The notes: a model not told the origin generated them from the sequence alone. DNA of 64,000 nucleotides from Sphingomonas sp. TREG-RG-20F-R18-01 (GCF_022662475.1 NZ_JAKNQQ010000003.1:248001-312000); one strand, 5' to 3'. Positions 54,830 to 63,957 are shown, counted from the stretch's first letter. Numbers and translations are program-made.

Positions 54830-54945
54830 CCCTCTCCCCGCTTGCGGGGAGAGGGTCGGGGAGAGGGGCAGTCAGAAACGCAGGTCCGCGTAACTGCCCT
54901 CTCCCGTCCTCGCTTCGCTTGGCCACCCTCTCCCGCAAGCGGGAG
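54830..54945. repeat. Two GC-rich palindromes in the zwf-pgl gap
   Basis: The first is a 12-bp perfect stem (54830-54841 with 54844-54855) separated by only two bases. The second is CTCCCGC-AA-GCGGGAG (54930-54945). They face each other across 74 bases as another inverted pair. The transcript of the operon runs through them, so they may tune mRNA processing between zwf and pgl. Confidence 0.8.
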
Positions 54946-54955
54946 CGGGAGATTT

Positions 54956-56422
54956 CTAATCGTCCTGCCAGGTCACGCCATCGCGCTCGGTCAGCGCGAC
55001 CGCAGCACTCGGCCCCCAGCTCCCCGAAGGATAGCTCTTGGGCTTCATGTCGTTCGCGACCCAGCCCTCGCGGATCGCATCGATCCACGTCCACTGCGCC
55101 TCGACCTCGTCGCGCCGGACGAACAGCGTCTGGTCGCCCTCGATCAGATCGAGCAGCAACCGCTCATAGGCGATGCGCCGGCGCGTGCCCGCGAATTCCG
55201 AATCGAGGCTGAGGTTTAGCGGCACCTCGCGCAAACGGATCCCGTCGCGGTCGAGCCCCGGCTCCTTCGCCATCACCAGCAACTGGATATATTCCTCGGG
55301 CTGCAGGCGGATGATCAGCACGTTGGGCTGGAGCAAGCCGCCACGGTTCGAGAACATCGAGTGCGGCACCGGCTTGAACTGGATCGCGATCTCGCTCCGC
55401 CGCGTCGGCATGCGCTTGCCGGTGCGCAAATAGAAGGGCACGCCCTGCCAGCGCCAGTTGTCGACATGCGCCTTGATCGCGACGAACGTCTCGGTGGTGG
55501 AGGCCTTGCCGAGCTCGTCGGCATAGCCCTTGACGATCTCGCCCCCGCTAGCGCCCGCGGCATATTGGCCGGTGACGGTGTCGCGCGGCGCTTCCTCGGG
55601 CTTGATCGTGCGGAGCGAGCGGAAGACCTTGGCCTTCTCGTCGCGGATCGCATTGCCGTCGAAGCGGGCAGGGGGCTCCATCGCGACGAGTGCGAGCAAC
55701 TGGAGCATATGGTTGGCGACCATGTCGCGCAGCGCGCCCGCGCCGTCATAGTAAGCGGCGCGTTCTTCCAGCCCGACCGTTTCGGAGATCGTGATCTGGA
55801 TATTGTCGATCCCGCGCGCATTCCACACCGGCTCGAAGAACGAGTTGCCGAAGCGCAGCGCGAGGATGTTCTGGACGGTTTCCTTGCCGAGATAATGGTC
55901 GATCCGGAAGGTCCGCTCCTCGGAGAAGGCAGTCGCGACGGTGTCGTTGATCTCACGGCTCGACGCTAGGTCGTAGCCGAGCGGCTTCTCGAGCCCGATC
56001 CGGACGGTTTCGCCCGCCAGACCCGCGGATTCGAGCCCGCGGATCACCGCCTCGAACAGCGACGGCGCAGTCGAGAGGAAGATCGCGAGCCCGCCCGAGA
56101 CGTCGCCGACCTTGTTGCCGAGCTGTTTGTAATGATCGAGGTCGGTCGCATCGAGCGGCTGGTAGCCGACCCGCTCGAGGAAGCTCGCCATCGCCTTCTC
56201 GTCCATCCGGTCCTTCGGGACGAATTTCTCGAGCGCGGTCTTGGCGAACGCCTGGTAGCTCGCATCGTCATGTTCCGACCGGGCGGTGCCGGTGATCGTC
56301 AGCCCCTCGGGCAACAGTCCATCGGCATGAAGCCCATAGAGCGATGGCAGCAGCATGCGCTGCGCCAGATCGCCAGTGGCGCCGAACAACAGGAGTTTAC
56401 CGACAGGCGTGCGAGCTGGCAT
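54956..56422 (-). CDS. zwf: Glucose-6-phosphate 1-dehydrogenase
   Basis: A 488-aa NADP(+)-linked enzyme that opens the Entner-Doudoroff route. 'LLLFGATGDLAQRMLLPSLY' is the cofactor loop, and 'FRIDHYLGKETVQNI' holds the substrate-binding His/Lys motif. 'RFGNSFFEPVWNARGIDNIQI' and 'RLQPEEYIQLLVMAKEPG' are further Zwf signatures. AGGAGG is about 10 bases before the ATG, a slightly long spacing. It is the first gene of zwf-pgl-edd-glk-eda. Confidence 0.97.
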   Translation of the reverse strand: MPARTPVGKLLLFGATGDLAQRMLLPSLYGLHADGLLPEGLTITGTARSEHDDASYQAFAKTALEKFVPKDRMDEKAMASFLERVGYQPLDATDLDHYKQLGNKVGDVSGGLAIFLSTAPSLFEAVIRGLESAGLAGETVRIGLEKPLGYDLASSREINDTVATAFSEERTFRIDHYLGKETVQNILALRFGNSFFEPVWNARGIDNIQITISETVGLEERAAYYDGAGALRDMVANHMLQLLALVAMEPPARFDGNAIRDEKAKVFRSLRTIKPEEAPRDTVTGQYAAGASGGEIVKGYADELGKASTTETFVAIKAHVDNWRWQGVPFYLRTGKRMPTRRSEIAIQFKPVPHSMFSNRGGLLQPNVLIIRLQPEEYIQLLVMAKEPGLDRDGIRLREVPLNLSLDSEFAGTRRRIAYERLLLDLIEGDQTLFVRRDEVEAQWTWIDAIREGWVANDMKPKSYPSGSWGPSAAVALTERDGVTWQDD

Positions 56423-56514
56423 GCGACTTTAACCTCCTGGGGGGGAAGGGTCACCTAAGCGGCCAGACCCGCGCCGCCAAGATGAAACCGGAAAACATTT
56501 GGGGGCTGGACGTA

Positions 56515-57444
56515 TTAGCGGATCAGTCCGGCGAGCGGATCGAACCCGGCCATGACGTTCAAATTCTGTACCGCGGCGCCGGCAGCGCCCTTGCCGAGAT
56601 TGTCGAGCGTTGCGATCAAGCGGACCTGACCCGCTTCAGCATTTCCGCATACCCGCAAGGTGAGCCGATCGGTACCGGCATCATCCTCGATCTGTACGGT
56701 CGCAGCATCGTCGTCGGCGACGCGGATCAGGCTGTCGTTGCCATAGGCCTCGCGCAGTGCGGCTTCGCACGCCTGCAGGGACGGGCGACGTTTGAACATT
56801 GCCAGCGGCAGCGGGACTTCGACGATCATGCCGCGATAGGTATTGGCAACCGACGGCATGAAGATCGGCGGGTGTTCCAACCGCGCATGTTTCTGCATCT
56901 CGGGCACATGTTTGTGCGCAAGTCCCAAGGCATAGGCTCGGGCCGCCGGGGGCGGGTTGGGGCCCTCATATTCCGCGATCATCGCCTTGCCGCCGCCCGA
57001 ATAGCCCGACACCGCATTGACGGTGATCGGCCAGTCGAAGGGCACCAGTCCCGCCCGTACCAATGGCCGTACCAGCGCCAGAAAGCCGGTCGGGTAACAA
57101 CCGGGATTGGTCACGCGCTTCGACTCGGCGATCAGCGCGGCCTGGCTACGCTCGAGCTCGGGGAAACCGTAGCTCCAGCCATCGGCGGTACGATGCGCCG
57201 TCGACGCGTCGATAATGCGGGTATGGTCGTTGTCGATCAGCGCAACCGCCTCGCGCGCAGCGTCGTCCGGCAGACACAGAATGACGAAATCGCTGTCGTT
57301 GAGCGCGGCACGCCGAGCAGCAGGATCCTTTCGGACGGCGTCATCGAGCGCGACGAGCGCAACGTCCGCACGGTCGGCGAGCCGATCGCGAATTTCGAGC
57401 CCGGTCGTCCCGGCGGCCCCGTCGATGAAGACGCTGACGGTCAT
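56515..57444 (-). CDS. argC: N-acetyl-gamma-glutamyl-phosphate reductase, short type
   Basis: A 309-aa NADPH-dependent enzyme of arginine biosynthesis, of the shorter type 2 family (about 310 aa). 'VFIDGAAGTTGLEIRDRL' binds the cofactor, and the catalytic Cys is in 'RVTNPGCYPTGFLAL'. 'GLAHKHVPEMQKHA' carries the active-site His. ATG 57444 overlaps the stop of the SH3 protein gene by four bases, so it is translationally coupled to a marR-SH3 unit. That is an unusual partner set for argC. Confidence 0.95.
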   Translation of the reverse strand: MTVSVFIDGAAGTTGLEIRDRLADRADVALVALDDAVRKDPAARRAALNDSDFVILCLPDDAAREAVALIDNDHTRIIDASTAHRTADGWSYGFPELERSQAALIAESKRVTNPGCYPTGFLALVRPLVRAGLVPFDWPITVNAVSGYSGGGKAMIAEYEGPNPPPAARAYALGLAHKHVPEMQKHARLEHPPIFMPSVANTYRGMIVEVPLPLAMFKRRPSLQACEAALREAYGNDSLIRVADDDAATVQIEDDAGTDRLTLRVCGNAEAGQVRLIATLDNLGKGAAGAAVQNLNVMAGFDPLAGLIR

Positions 57445-57776
57445 GACGTCGGCCACGAAAGCGCGCGGGTATCGACATAGCCAACCAGGTTGACCGAAGG
57501 TGCGCTCCCCCATGCGCGCCCCGCGACGAACTCGAGGACCTCGAACGGGGCACCTTCCGGCAGATCCGCGATCACCGCCGAATCGGTTTCCGGCTTTTCG
57601 CGCAGCTCTGTGGCCGTGACGACCACGCGCAACACCGCGGCTGCATAGTGTGGCGCAAACACTCGGTCGGCAAGCCGGATGTCGGCAAGATCGCGACGCA
57701 CAGCATATTGCCGCGGATCCAGCGCAACCGACTGGCCGAGCAACGAAAAACTCTTACGCGGTAGCGCGGCGGGCAA
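57441..57776 (-). CDS. SH3-domain protein, probable truncated NlpC/P60 (C40) peptidase
   Basis: About 111 aa. The segment 'RRDLADIRLADRVFAPHYAA' followed by an SH3-like stretch ('ELREKPETDSAVIADLPEGAPFEVLEF' in parts, then 'VGYVDTRAL') is what I know as the N-terminus of sphingomonad C40 peptidases. Those continue for about 170 more residues with a second SH3 and a Cys-His peptidase domain. Here the frame stops right after the first SH3 and argC begins four bases before the stop. So it is either a stand-alone SH3 protein or the remains of a deleted peptidase. The start is uncertain: TTG 57776 lies inside marR, whose stop it overlaps by 23 bases, and no ATG is available downstream. Confidence 0.6.
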   Translation of the reverse strand: MPAALPRKSFSLLGQSVALDPRQYAVRRDLADIRLADRVFAPHYAAAVLRVVVTATELREKPETDSAVIADLPEGAPFEVLEFVAGRAWGSAPSVNLVGYVDTRALSWPTS

Positions 57777-58113
57777 CGGGTTGCGGCGTGCCCCCGCCGA
57801 TGAACTGGCCGAAATCTTCAAGAAACCCTGCCCCTTCGGAGGTACGTGCGACGAAGATATTACGCTTGTCGTTATCGTCGCGTTGACGGCGCAGATAGCC
57901 CAGGGTGCCAAGCCTGTTCAAGGCGCGTGTCACGACGGGTTTCGATACGTTGAGCATGGCCGCCAGCCCGCGCACCGTATGCGGCCCGGGTTTGAGATAG
58001 ACGACCAGCAGCAGCGCCATTTGCCGGTTCGTCAGATCGGGCTCGCCCGACCGAACATAGTCGACAAGCGCCTGCATCCATTCGCTCAGAGAGGTATCGG
58101 TTTGAACTGCCAC
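57754..58113 (-). CDS. MarR-type winged-helix regulator
   Basis: A 119-aa DNA-binding protein. The winged helix covers most of the chain: 'LTNRQMALLLVVYLKPGPHTVRGLAAML' leads into the recognition helix 'VSKPVVTRALNRLGTLGYL' and the wing 'RRQRDDNDKRNIFVARTSEG'. The C-terminal dimerisation helix is short. GTG 58113 is the start, with a weak ribosome site. It is first in a three-gene unit with the SH3 protein and argC. Its ligand is unknown. Confidence 0.85.
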   Translation of the reverse strand: MAVQTDTSLSEWMQALVDYVRSGEPDLTNRQMALLLVVYLKPGPHTVRGLAAMLNVSKPVVTRALNRLGTLGYLRRQRDDNDKRNIFVARTSEGAGFLEDFGQFIGGGTPQPVARRATA

Positions 58114-58381
58114 GGCAAAATACCCGCAAATTACTCGGCAACCCCCGACGATCGGGGATATTCCTGAACAACTTAACGCCTTTGCCCCCCGCTAGGTTTC
58201 AGTTCGATGGCGAAATGTAGCGCAATCCCGCCCCGCCATCGCGGCCCGTTCGGCCCCAAAGCGCGCAACTCTATGGTCGCCACACCGGGCTTCGGTACCG
58301 GCGCGGTTGATCAGACCGAAGACCTCGCCTATGTGCCCCGCAACGCAGCCGCCGACCGCCGCTCAAGGATCAACCCGCAAC

Positions 58382-58786
58382 ATGTTTCTGTTCCAGTTCC
58401 TCCTCGTCGTCCACTTCTGCGTCGCTGCGGCGCTGGTCTCGGTGATTCTCGTGCAGAAGTCCGAAGGTGGCGGTCTTGGCATGGGCGGATCGCCGTCGGG
58501 GCTGATGTCGGCCCGCGGCGCGGCGGATTTCCTGACGCGCGCCACCTCGACGCTGGGGGCGGTGTTCATCGCGCTCAGCATCCTGCTCGCGGTGCTGGCC
58601 GCACAGAACCGCGTCGCCAAGGTCGATCCGACGCTGGCGCGCGGCGCAGCAACGGCGCCGGCGCCGGTTGCACCGCCGGTCCAGACCGATCCGAACAATC
58701 CGTTCGCCAGCGGCGCGCGCAGCGCGATCGAGCCGACCGGCAACACGGCGGCTCCCGCCAACGGCGCGGCCCCGACCGCACCGTAA
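58382..58786 (+). CDS. secG: Preprotein translocase subunit SecG
   Basis: A 134-aa inner-membrane subunit of the SecYEG channel. Two membrane helices are visible ('LLVVHFCVAAALVSVILVQ' and 'TLGAVFIALSILLAVLAA'), with the conserved loop 'QKSEGGGLGMGGSPSGLMSARGAADFLTRAT' between them. The C-terminal 55 residues are an Ala/Pro-rich tail common in alphaproteobacterial SecG. ATG 58382 follows AAGGA by 11 bases. The next gene is pyrG, the usual sphingomonad neighbour. Confidence 0.94.
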   Translation: MFLFQFLLVVHFCVAAALVSVILVQKSEGGGLGMGGSPSGLMSARGAADFLTRATSTLGAVFIALSILLAVLAAQNRVAKVDPTLARGAATAPAPVAPPVQTDPNNPFASGARSAIEPTGNTAAPANGAAPTAP

Positions 58787-58794
58787 GCCGCGGA

Positions 58795-58810
58795 CCGGCC
58801 AAGCGGCCGG
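58795..58810 (+). terminator. Small hairpin after secG
   Basis: CCGGCC-AAGC-GGCCGG lies 8 bases after the secG stop and is followed by CTTCGTACTTTCC. The stem is short (6 bp) but all G-C. It may end secG transcripts partially before pyrG. Confidence 0.45.
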
Positions 58811-58886
58811 CTTCGTACTTTCCTGAAACTTTCCCGGAGTCGCGCGCTTGTCGCGCCACCCCGGATGACGCTAGGCCTTTGCTCCC

Positions 58887-60521
58887 ATGGCGCGGTTCAT
58901 CTTTATCACCGGCGGCGTGGTCTCCTCGCTCGGCAAGGGTCTCATGGCAGCGAGCCTCGCGGCCCTGCTCCAGGCCCGTGGCTATCGCGTGCGGATCCGC
59001 AAGTTCGATCCCTATCTCAACGTCGATCCCGGCACGATGTCGCCCTACCAGCACGGCGAAGTCTATGTGACCGACGACGGCGCCGAGACCGATCTCGACC
59101 TCGGCCATTACGAACGCTTCACCGGCGTGCCCTCACGGCAGAGCGACAACGTCACGTCGGGCCGGATCTACCAGCAGATCATCGCGCGCGAACGCCGCGG
59201 CGATTATCTCGGCGCAACCGTGCAGGTCATCCCGCACGTCACCGATGCGATCAAGGACTTCGCGCAGGCAGAGATCGACGATCTCGACTTCGTGCTGTGC
59301 GAGATCGGCGGGACGGTCGGCGACATCGAATCGCTCCCGTTCATCGAGGCGATCCGCCAGCTCCGCAACGATCTTGGCCGCGGCAATTCGGTCAGCATCC
59401 ACGTCACGCTGGTGCCGTACATCGCTGCCGCAGGCGAGCTGAAGACCAAGCCGACGCAGCATTCGGTCCGCGAACTCGCCGCACTCGGCGTCCAGCCCGA
59501 CGTGCTGGTGTGCCGCTGCGAGCAACCTCTGCCGGAAAGCGACCGCGCCAAGATCGCGCTGTTCTGCAACGTCCCCAAGTCCGCGGTCATCCCCGCGCTC
59601 GACGCCAAGAGCATCTACGCGGTCCCGGTCCAGTACCATAACGAGGGCCTCGACGACGCGGTCCTCAACGCGTTCGGGATCCTGCCCGGCAGCGCACCCG
59701 ACCTGTCGCGCTGGACCAATATCATGGACCGGCTGACCAACCCCGAGGGCGAGGTCACGATCGGCGTGGTCGGCAAATATGTCGGCTTGCAGGATGCGTA
59801 CAAGTCGCTCAACGAGGCGCTCGTCCACGGCGGGATCGCCAACAAGGTCAAGGTCAACGTCGAGTGGATCGACGCCGAGCTGTTCGAGGCGGACGATGCC
59901 GACATCGCCGCGCGGCTCGAGCCGATGCACGCGATCCTCGTTCCCGGCGCGTTCGGCGAGCGGGGCGCGGAAGGCAAGATCGCCAGCGTCCGCTTCGCGC
60001 GTGAACGCGACATTCCGTATTTCGGCATCTGCTTCGGGATGCAGATGGCATGCGTCGAAGGCGCGCGCGATCTAGCGGGGATCACGGCCGCGAGCTCGAC
60101 CGAGTTCGGCCCGACCGAGGAACCCGTGGTCGGCATGATCACCGAATGGATGAGCACCGGCGGGCTCGAAAAGCGCGAAGCCGGTGGCGATCTTGGCGGG
60201 ACGATGCGTCTCGGTGCGTATCCGGCGAAGCTCGACGGCAATTCGGTCGTCTCGACGATCTACGGCGACAGCGACATTTCGGAGCGGCATCGGCATCGCT
60301 ACGAGGTGAACACAGCGTACCGCGAGCGGCTGGAACAAGGTGGCCTCGTGTTCAGCGGGATGTCGCCCGACGGGATGCTGCCCGAGATCGTCGAGCGGCC
60401 GGACCATCCATGGTTCGTCGGTGTCCAGTTCCATCCCGAGCTCAAGAGCAAGCCGTTCGATCCGCATCCGCTGTTCGCGAGCTTCATCGCGGCGGCGGTA
60501 CGGCAGTCGCGGCTGGTGTGA
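58887..60521 (+). CDS. pyrG: CTP synthase
   Basis: A 544-aa enzyme that makes CTP from UTP, ATP and glutamine. The synthase domain starts '[21 protein letters not shown]' (P-loop), with '[27 protein letters not shown]' in the UTP site region. The C-terminal class I glutamine amidotransferase has the nucleophile Cys382 in '[13 protein letters not shown]' and the His/Glu pair in '[20 protein letters not shown]'. Length equals E. coli PyrG (545 aa). It ends before a repeat pair. Confidence 0.98.
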   Translation: MARFIFITGGVVSSLGKGLMAASLAALLQARGYRVRIRKFDPYLNVDPGTMSPYQHGEVYVTDDGAETDLDLGHYERFTGVPSRQSDNVTSGRIYQQIIARERRGDYLGATVQVIPHVTDAIKDFAQAEIDDLDFVLCEIGGTVGDIESLPFIEAIRQLRNDLGRGNSVSIHVTLVPYIAAAGELKTKPTQHSVRELAALGVQPDVLVCRCEQPLPESDRAKIALFCNVPKSAVIPALDAKSIYAVPVQYHNEGLDDAVLNAFGILPGSAPDLSRWTNIMDRLTNPEGEVTIGVVGKYVGLQDAYKSLNEALVHGGIANKVKVNVEWIDAELFEADDADIAARLEPMHAILVPGAFGERGAEGKIASVRFARERDIPYFGICFGMQMACVEGARDLAGITAASSTEFGPTEEPVVGMITEWMSTGGLEKREAGGDLGGTMRLGAYPAKLDGNSVVSTIYGDSDISERHRHRYEVNTAYRERLEQGGLVFSGMSPDGMLPEIVERPDHPWFVGVQFHPELKSKPFDPHPLFASFIAAAVRQSRLV

Positions 60522-60594
60522 CGGTCGTCGTCCGGCGGTGGCAGCGCTACTGCGGGACACGGACTTTGCTGGGAAGCGAACCGCTCTCTACTAC

Positions 60595-60699
60595 CCTCCC
60601 CGGCGAAGGCCGGGGCCCAGTAGCGCAGGTTGCGAAAACGAAGCGCAGTCGCTCGCTTTCTTCCGTATCACTACTGGGCCCCGGCCTTCGCCGGGGAGG
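60595..60699. repeat. Perfect 29-base inverted repeat pair
   Basis: 60595-60623 and 60671-60699 are exact inverted copies, separated by 47 bases. Each contains CCCCGGC-GAAG-GCCGGGG plus a CCAGTAG tail pointing inward. This is the cleanest member of the paired family. It lies between convergent pyrG and hsp20, where it may also act as a transcription barrier. Confidence 0.9.
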
Positions 60700-60728
60700 T
60701 GTTACGGCATGATGTAAGGAACGAGAAA

Positions 60729-60757
60729 GGGCGCCCGGACCGAAGTCCGGACGCCCC
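60729..60757 (-). terminator. Rho-independent terminator of hsp20
   Basis: On the minus strand the hairpin has arms GGGCG and CGGAC with a two-base internal mismatch around a TTCG loop. It is followed by CCTTTCTCGTT. It starts 23 bases after the hsp20 stop. A TTCG tetraloop and T-rich tail are good terminator features. Confidence 0.75.
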
Positions 60758-60780
60758 AACCTTAGTCCAAGCGACAGCCG

Positions 60781-61254
60781 TTACGCAGCCTGCGCCGAGT
60801 CCTTCTTGTCCTCGACCGCGACCAGCGGTGCGCCGGTCTTGATCGCGATCGTCTTGGGCTTCATCGCCTCAGGCACTTCGCGGACGAGATCCACGACGAG
60901 CAGCCCGTCGTTCAGCCGGGCATCCTCGACCCGCACGAAATCGGCGAGTTCGAAACGCCGCTCGAAGCTGCGGTTGGCGATGCCGAGATGGAGGAAGGAT
61001 GCGGCAGCGGCGTCCTTGTCATCCTTGCGCCCTTTCACCTGCAACAGGTTCTGCTGCGCGGTGATCTCGATGTCGTCGCGGCCGAAGCCGGCGACAGCAA
61101 TCGTGATGCGATAGCGATCGGTATCGAGCCGCTCAAGGTTGAAGGGGGGATAATTGTCCGCGCTCGCCTGGCGCGCATTGGCCTCGAGCATGTCGAACAG
61201 CCGGTCGAAGCCGACGGTCGAGCGGCGGAAGGGGGTAAGATCGAATTGACGCAT
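60781..61254 (-). CDS. Hsp20/IbpA-family small heat-shock protein
   Basis: A 157-aa holdase chaperone that binds unfolding proteins in the cytoplasm. The N-terminal arm 'FRRSTVGFDRLFDML' and the alpha-crystallin domain (about 35-130, with 'YRITIAVAGFGRDDIEI', 'QNLLQVKGRK' and 'LADFVRVEDARLNDGLLVVDLVREVPE') are those of IbpA-type proteins. The C-terminal 'KPKTIAI' stands for the I-x-I anchoring motif. AGGAG lies 7 bases before the ATG, inside a potential thermometer hairpin. It has its own terminator. Confidence 0.95.
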   Translation of the reverse strand: MRQFDLTPFRRSTVGFDRLFDMLEANARQASADNYPPFNLERLDTDRYRITIAVAGFGRDDIEITAQQNLLQVKGRKDDKDAAAASFLHLGIANRSFERRFELADFVRVEDARLNDGLLVVDLVREVPEAMKPKTIAIKTGAPLVAVEDKKDSAQAA

Positions 61255-61283
61255 GATGAGCTCCTAAAAAAGCGAGATACATC
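61255..61283 (-). promoter_or_regulatory. Possible RNA thermometer over the hsp20 ribosome site
   Basis: On the minus strand GCTTTTTTAGGAGC (61273-61260) can fold with GCUUU paired to GGAGC (two G-U pairs) around a UUUA loop, burying the AGGAG ribosome site. An outer GAUG/CAUC stem (61283-61280 with 61258-61255) can add to it. A U-run paired to the ribosome site just before the start of a small heat-shock gene is the design of ROSE and fourU thermometers. The stability is estimated by eye only. Confidence 0.5.
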
Positions 61284-61518
61284 GTTGGTGTGCAAGCCCG
61301 GTCCACGCAGGTGCGACCCGGCCCGATGCGGCCCGTGAGTGGCACCGCACAGCAGAAATCTGGGGCGTTCCATCGCCGGTTCAAGAGGTGCCTTGCGCAA
61401 TTTCGGCATGGCTAAAGCCGGACTATCGGACCGCAAAGAACAATCCGGCGTGATAATCCCCCCAGTTGATAGGCATTGTACCGGCGACTCGGCATCACCG
61501 GGCGTAAAGGGGACGTAC

Positions 61519-63957
61519 ATGCTTGCTCACCTGCCGCTTATCCTGCTCGCTCAGACAGCGGTCGAACCGCAGGTTCCGCCCGCCGTCTCACCCGCGCCGA
61601 CCGACCAGAGCGAAGGTCGCCTCGGAACCGCGCAACAGGGCGGGGGCGACATCGTCGTCACCGCGCGCCGACGGGTCGAGACGATCCAGTCGGTCCCGAT
61701 CGCGATCTCGGTGATCGGCGGCACCGCGCTCGCGGAAACCGGGACCTACAACGTCAACCGGCTGACCCAGCTGCAACCCAGCCTGCAATTCTACTCGACC
61801 AACCCGCGCAATTCCGCCGCGAACATCCGCGGGCTCGGCGCGCCGTTCGGGCTGACCAACGACGGGATCGAGCAGGGCGTCGGCATCTACGTCGATCAGG
61901 TCTATTACAGCCGGATCGCATCGGCGACGTTCGACTTCACGGATACCGAGCGGATCGAGGTGTTACGCGGTCCACAGGGCACGCTCTACGGCAAGAACAC
62001 GACCGCCGGCGCAATCAACATCTCGACCCGCAAGCCCAGCTTCACGCCCGAAGCGCGGGTCGAGGTGACCGGCGGCAATTACGATTTCTTCCAGGGCAAG
62101 GCGTCGGTTTCGGGTCCGCTGATCGACGACAAGCTCGCGATCCGGCTGTCGACCTCGATCACGACGCGGCGGGGCACGATCTATAACACGCGCCTCAACG
62201 ACTATCAGAACAGCCAGGACAACAAGAGCTTTCGCGGCCAGTTGCTGTGGAAACCGACCGATACCCTCGACCTGACATTGTACGGGGATTACAATGCGCA
62301 AGACCCCAAATGTTGCGTGCAATATTACGTCCGGACCGGCGCGACACAGCGGCCGGTCGCGCGGCAATATGCCGCGTTGGCGGCGGCGTTCGGCTATGCC
62401 GCGCCCTCGACCAACGCGTTCGACCGCGTGACCGATCTGGATGCGGTGCCGCGCGCGAAGCAGAAGATCGGCGGGACGTCGCTCGTCGGCAATCTCGATC
62501 TGGGCGGCGCGACGCTGACGTCGGTTAGCGCCTATCGCTTCTGGGACTGGGTCCCGAACAGCGACCGCGATTTCACCGGACTGCCGATCACCACCGTATC
62601 GGCGAATACGTCGCAGCAATATCAGTTGAGCCAGGAACTGCGGGTCGCTTCGAACGGCACCCATAAGATCGATTACCTCGCCGGGCTGTTCTATTTCTAC
62701 CAGGCCGTCGACGTGGAGGGGCTGCAGGTGCAGGGATCGGCCGCGAGCCGCTATCTGCTCAGCGGCGCCAACGCAAGCAACCCGGCGGTCCTCAACGGGC
62801 TCACCTCGACGTTGCGCAGCCATCTCGGCAACACCAGCGCGGCGTTGTTCGGTAAGCTCACCTGGCATGTCAGCGACCGCTTCTCGATCGCGCCGGGCGC
62901 GCGGCTCAATTATGACAAGAAGGACGCGCAATATGATGCGGTGGTGACGACCGGGGCAGGGACCGTGATCCGCTGCACCCCGGCGCCGACCGCCGCGGTG
63001 CTCCGCGACCAGTGTACGACGCTGCCGCCGCAAAGCTATCCCGCACATCTTAGCAAGTGGAACCTGTCGGGTGACGTTACCGCCGCCTGGACGATCTCAC
63101 GCGATCTGCATGCGTATGCGACCTATGCGCGCAGCTACAAATCGGGGGGCGTCAACCTGTCGGGCCTGCCGCTCGATGCGGCGAACCAGCCGCTCTATTC
63201 GGCGTCGACGGTCAAGCCCGAGGCGGTCAATCATTACGAGCTCGGGCTCAAGACGCAGTTCCTCGACCGTCGCGCGACCGTGAACCTGGCGGCCTTCTGG
63301 ACCGATATCTTCGATTACCAGGCGAGCGTGAACAACGGGCAATTGGGCGTGCTGCGCGGTTATCTCGCCAATGCGGGGCATGTGCGGACTCGCGGGATAG
63401 AGATCGACTCCGCCTTCCGCCCGACCGCGCGGTTCAACGTCTATGCCAATGGCGCGTACACCGACGCCAAATATGCGCGCTTCGTCGACGCGCCGTGCCC
63501 GCCCGAACTGTCGGGCGGCACGACCGCGACGGCGGGCCAGGTGCCAAGCGCGCCGGGCACCCCGGGGGGGATCAGCCCGGCGAGCTGCAACATCTCGGGG
63601 CAGGTATTGCCGGGCGTTTCGAAATGGGCGTTCAGCTATGGCGCCGAATATGACGTGCCAACGCAGATCGGTCGCGTATCGGGGCAATTCTATCTCGGCT
63701 ACGACGGCAGCTACCGGTCGCGCTTCTCGTCCAATCCCTCGGCCTCGGCCTATACCAACATCGATGGCTATGCGCTCAGCAACTTCCGCCTCGGGTTCAA
63801 GGCGAAGGATGACTTCAACGTCTTCGGCTGGGTCCGCAACGCGTTCGACCAGAATTACTATGAGGTGCTGACGACGCAGTCGGGCAACACCGGGTTGGTC
63901 ATCGGGCAACCGGGCGACCCGCGGACTTACGGGGTGACCGTGAGCAAGTCGTTCTGA
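61519..63957 (+). CDS. TonB-dependent outer-membrane receptor
   Basis: An 812-aa receptor, complete within the window. The start at ATG 61519 has AAAGGGGA about 5 bases upstream. The signal segment is short ('LAHLPLILLAQ'). The plug begins 'GDIVVTARRRVETIQSVPIAI', then 'NIRGLGAPFGLTNDGIEQGVGIYVDQVYYSRIA' (in parts) and 'IEVLRGPQGTLYGKNTTAGAINI', the pattern of siderophore- or catechol-type receptors of sphingomonads. The barrel ends 'TYGVTVSKSF' with terminal Phe. No regulator, iron box or transport partner is visible nearby, so the substrate is unknown. Nothing can be assigned in the last 43 bases. Confidence 0.92.
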   Translation: MLAHLPLILLAQTAVEPQVPPAVSPAPTDQSEGRLGTAQQGGGDIVVTARRRVETIQSVPIAISVIGGTALAETGTYNVNRLTQLQPSLQFYSTNPRNSAANIRGLGAPFGLTNDGIEQGVGIYVDQVYYSRIASATFDFTDTERIEVLRGPQGTLYGKNTTAGAINISTRKPSFTPEARVEVTGGNYDFFQGKASVSGPLIDDKLAIRLSTSITTRRGTIYNTRLNDYQNSQDNKSFRGQLLWKPTDTLDLTLYGDYNAQDPKCCVQYYVRTGATQRPVARQYAALAAAFGYAAPSTNAFDRVTDLDAVPRAKQKIGGTSLVGNLDLGGATLTSVSAYRFWDWVPNSDRDFTGLPITTVSANTSQQYQLSQELRVASNGTHKIDYLAGLFYFYQAVDVEGLQVQGSAASRYLLSGANASNPAVLNGLTSTLRSHLGNTSAALFGKLTWHVSDRFSIAPGARLNYDKKDAQYDAVVTTGAGTVIRCTPAPTAAVLRDQCTTLPPQSYPAHLSKWNLSGDVTAAWTISRDLHAYATYARSYKSGGVNLSGLPLDAANQPLYSASTVKPEAVNHYELGLKTQFLDRRATVNLAAFWTDIFDYQASVNNGQLGVLRGYLANAGHVRTRGIEIDSAFRPTARFNVYANGAYTDAKYARFVDAPCPPELSGGTTATAGQVPSAPGTPGGISPASCNISGQVLPGVSKWAFSYGAEYDVPTQIGRVSGQFYLGYDGSYRSRFSSNPSASAYTNIDGYALSNFRLGFKAKDDFNVFGWVRNAFDQNYYEVLTTQSGNTGLVIGQPGDPRTYGVTVSKSF

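Noticed and set aside
43334..60699. CRISPR array from the repeated palindromes
   Set aside because: The units are few, scattered over 17 kb, arranged as inverted pairs and not regularly spaced direct repeats, and no cas gene is present.
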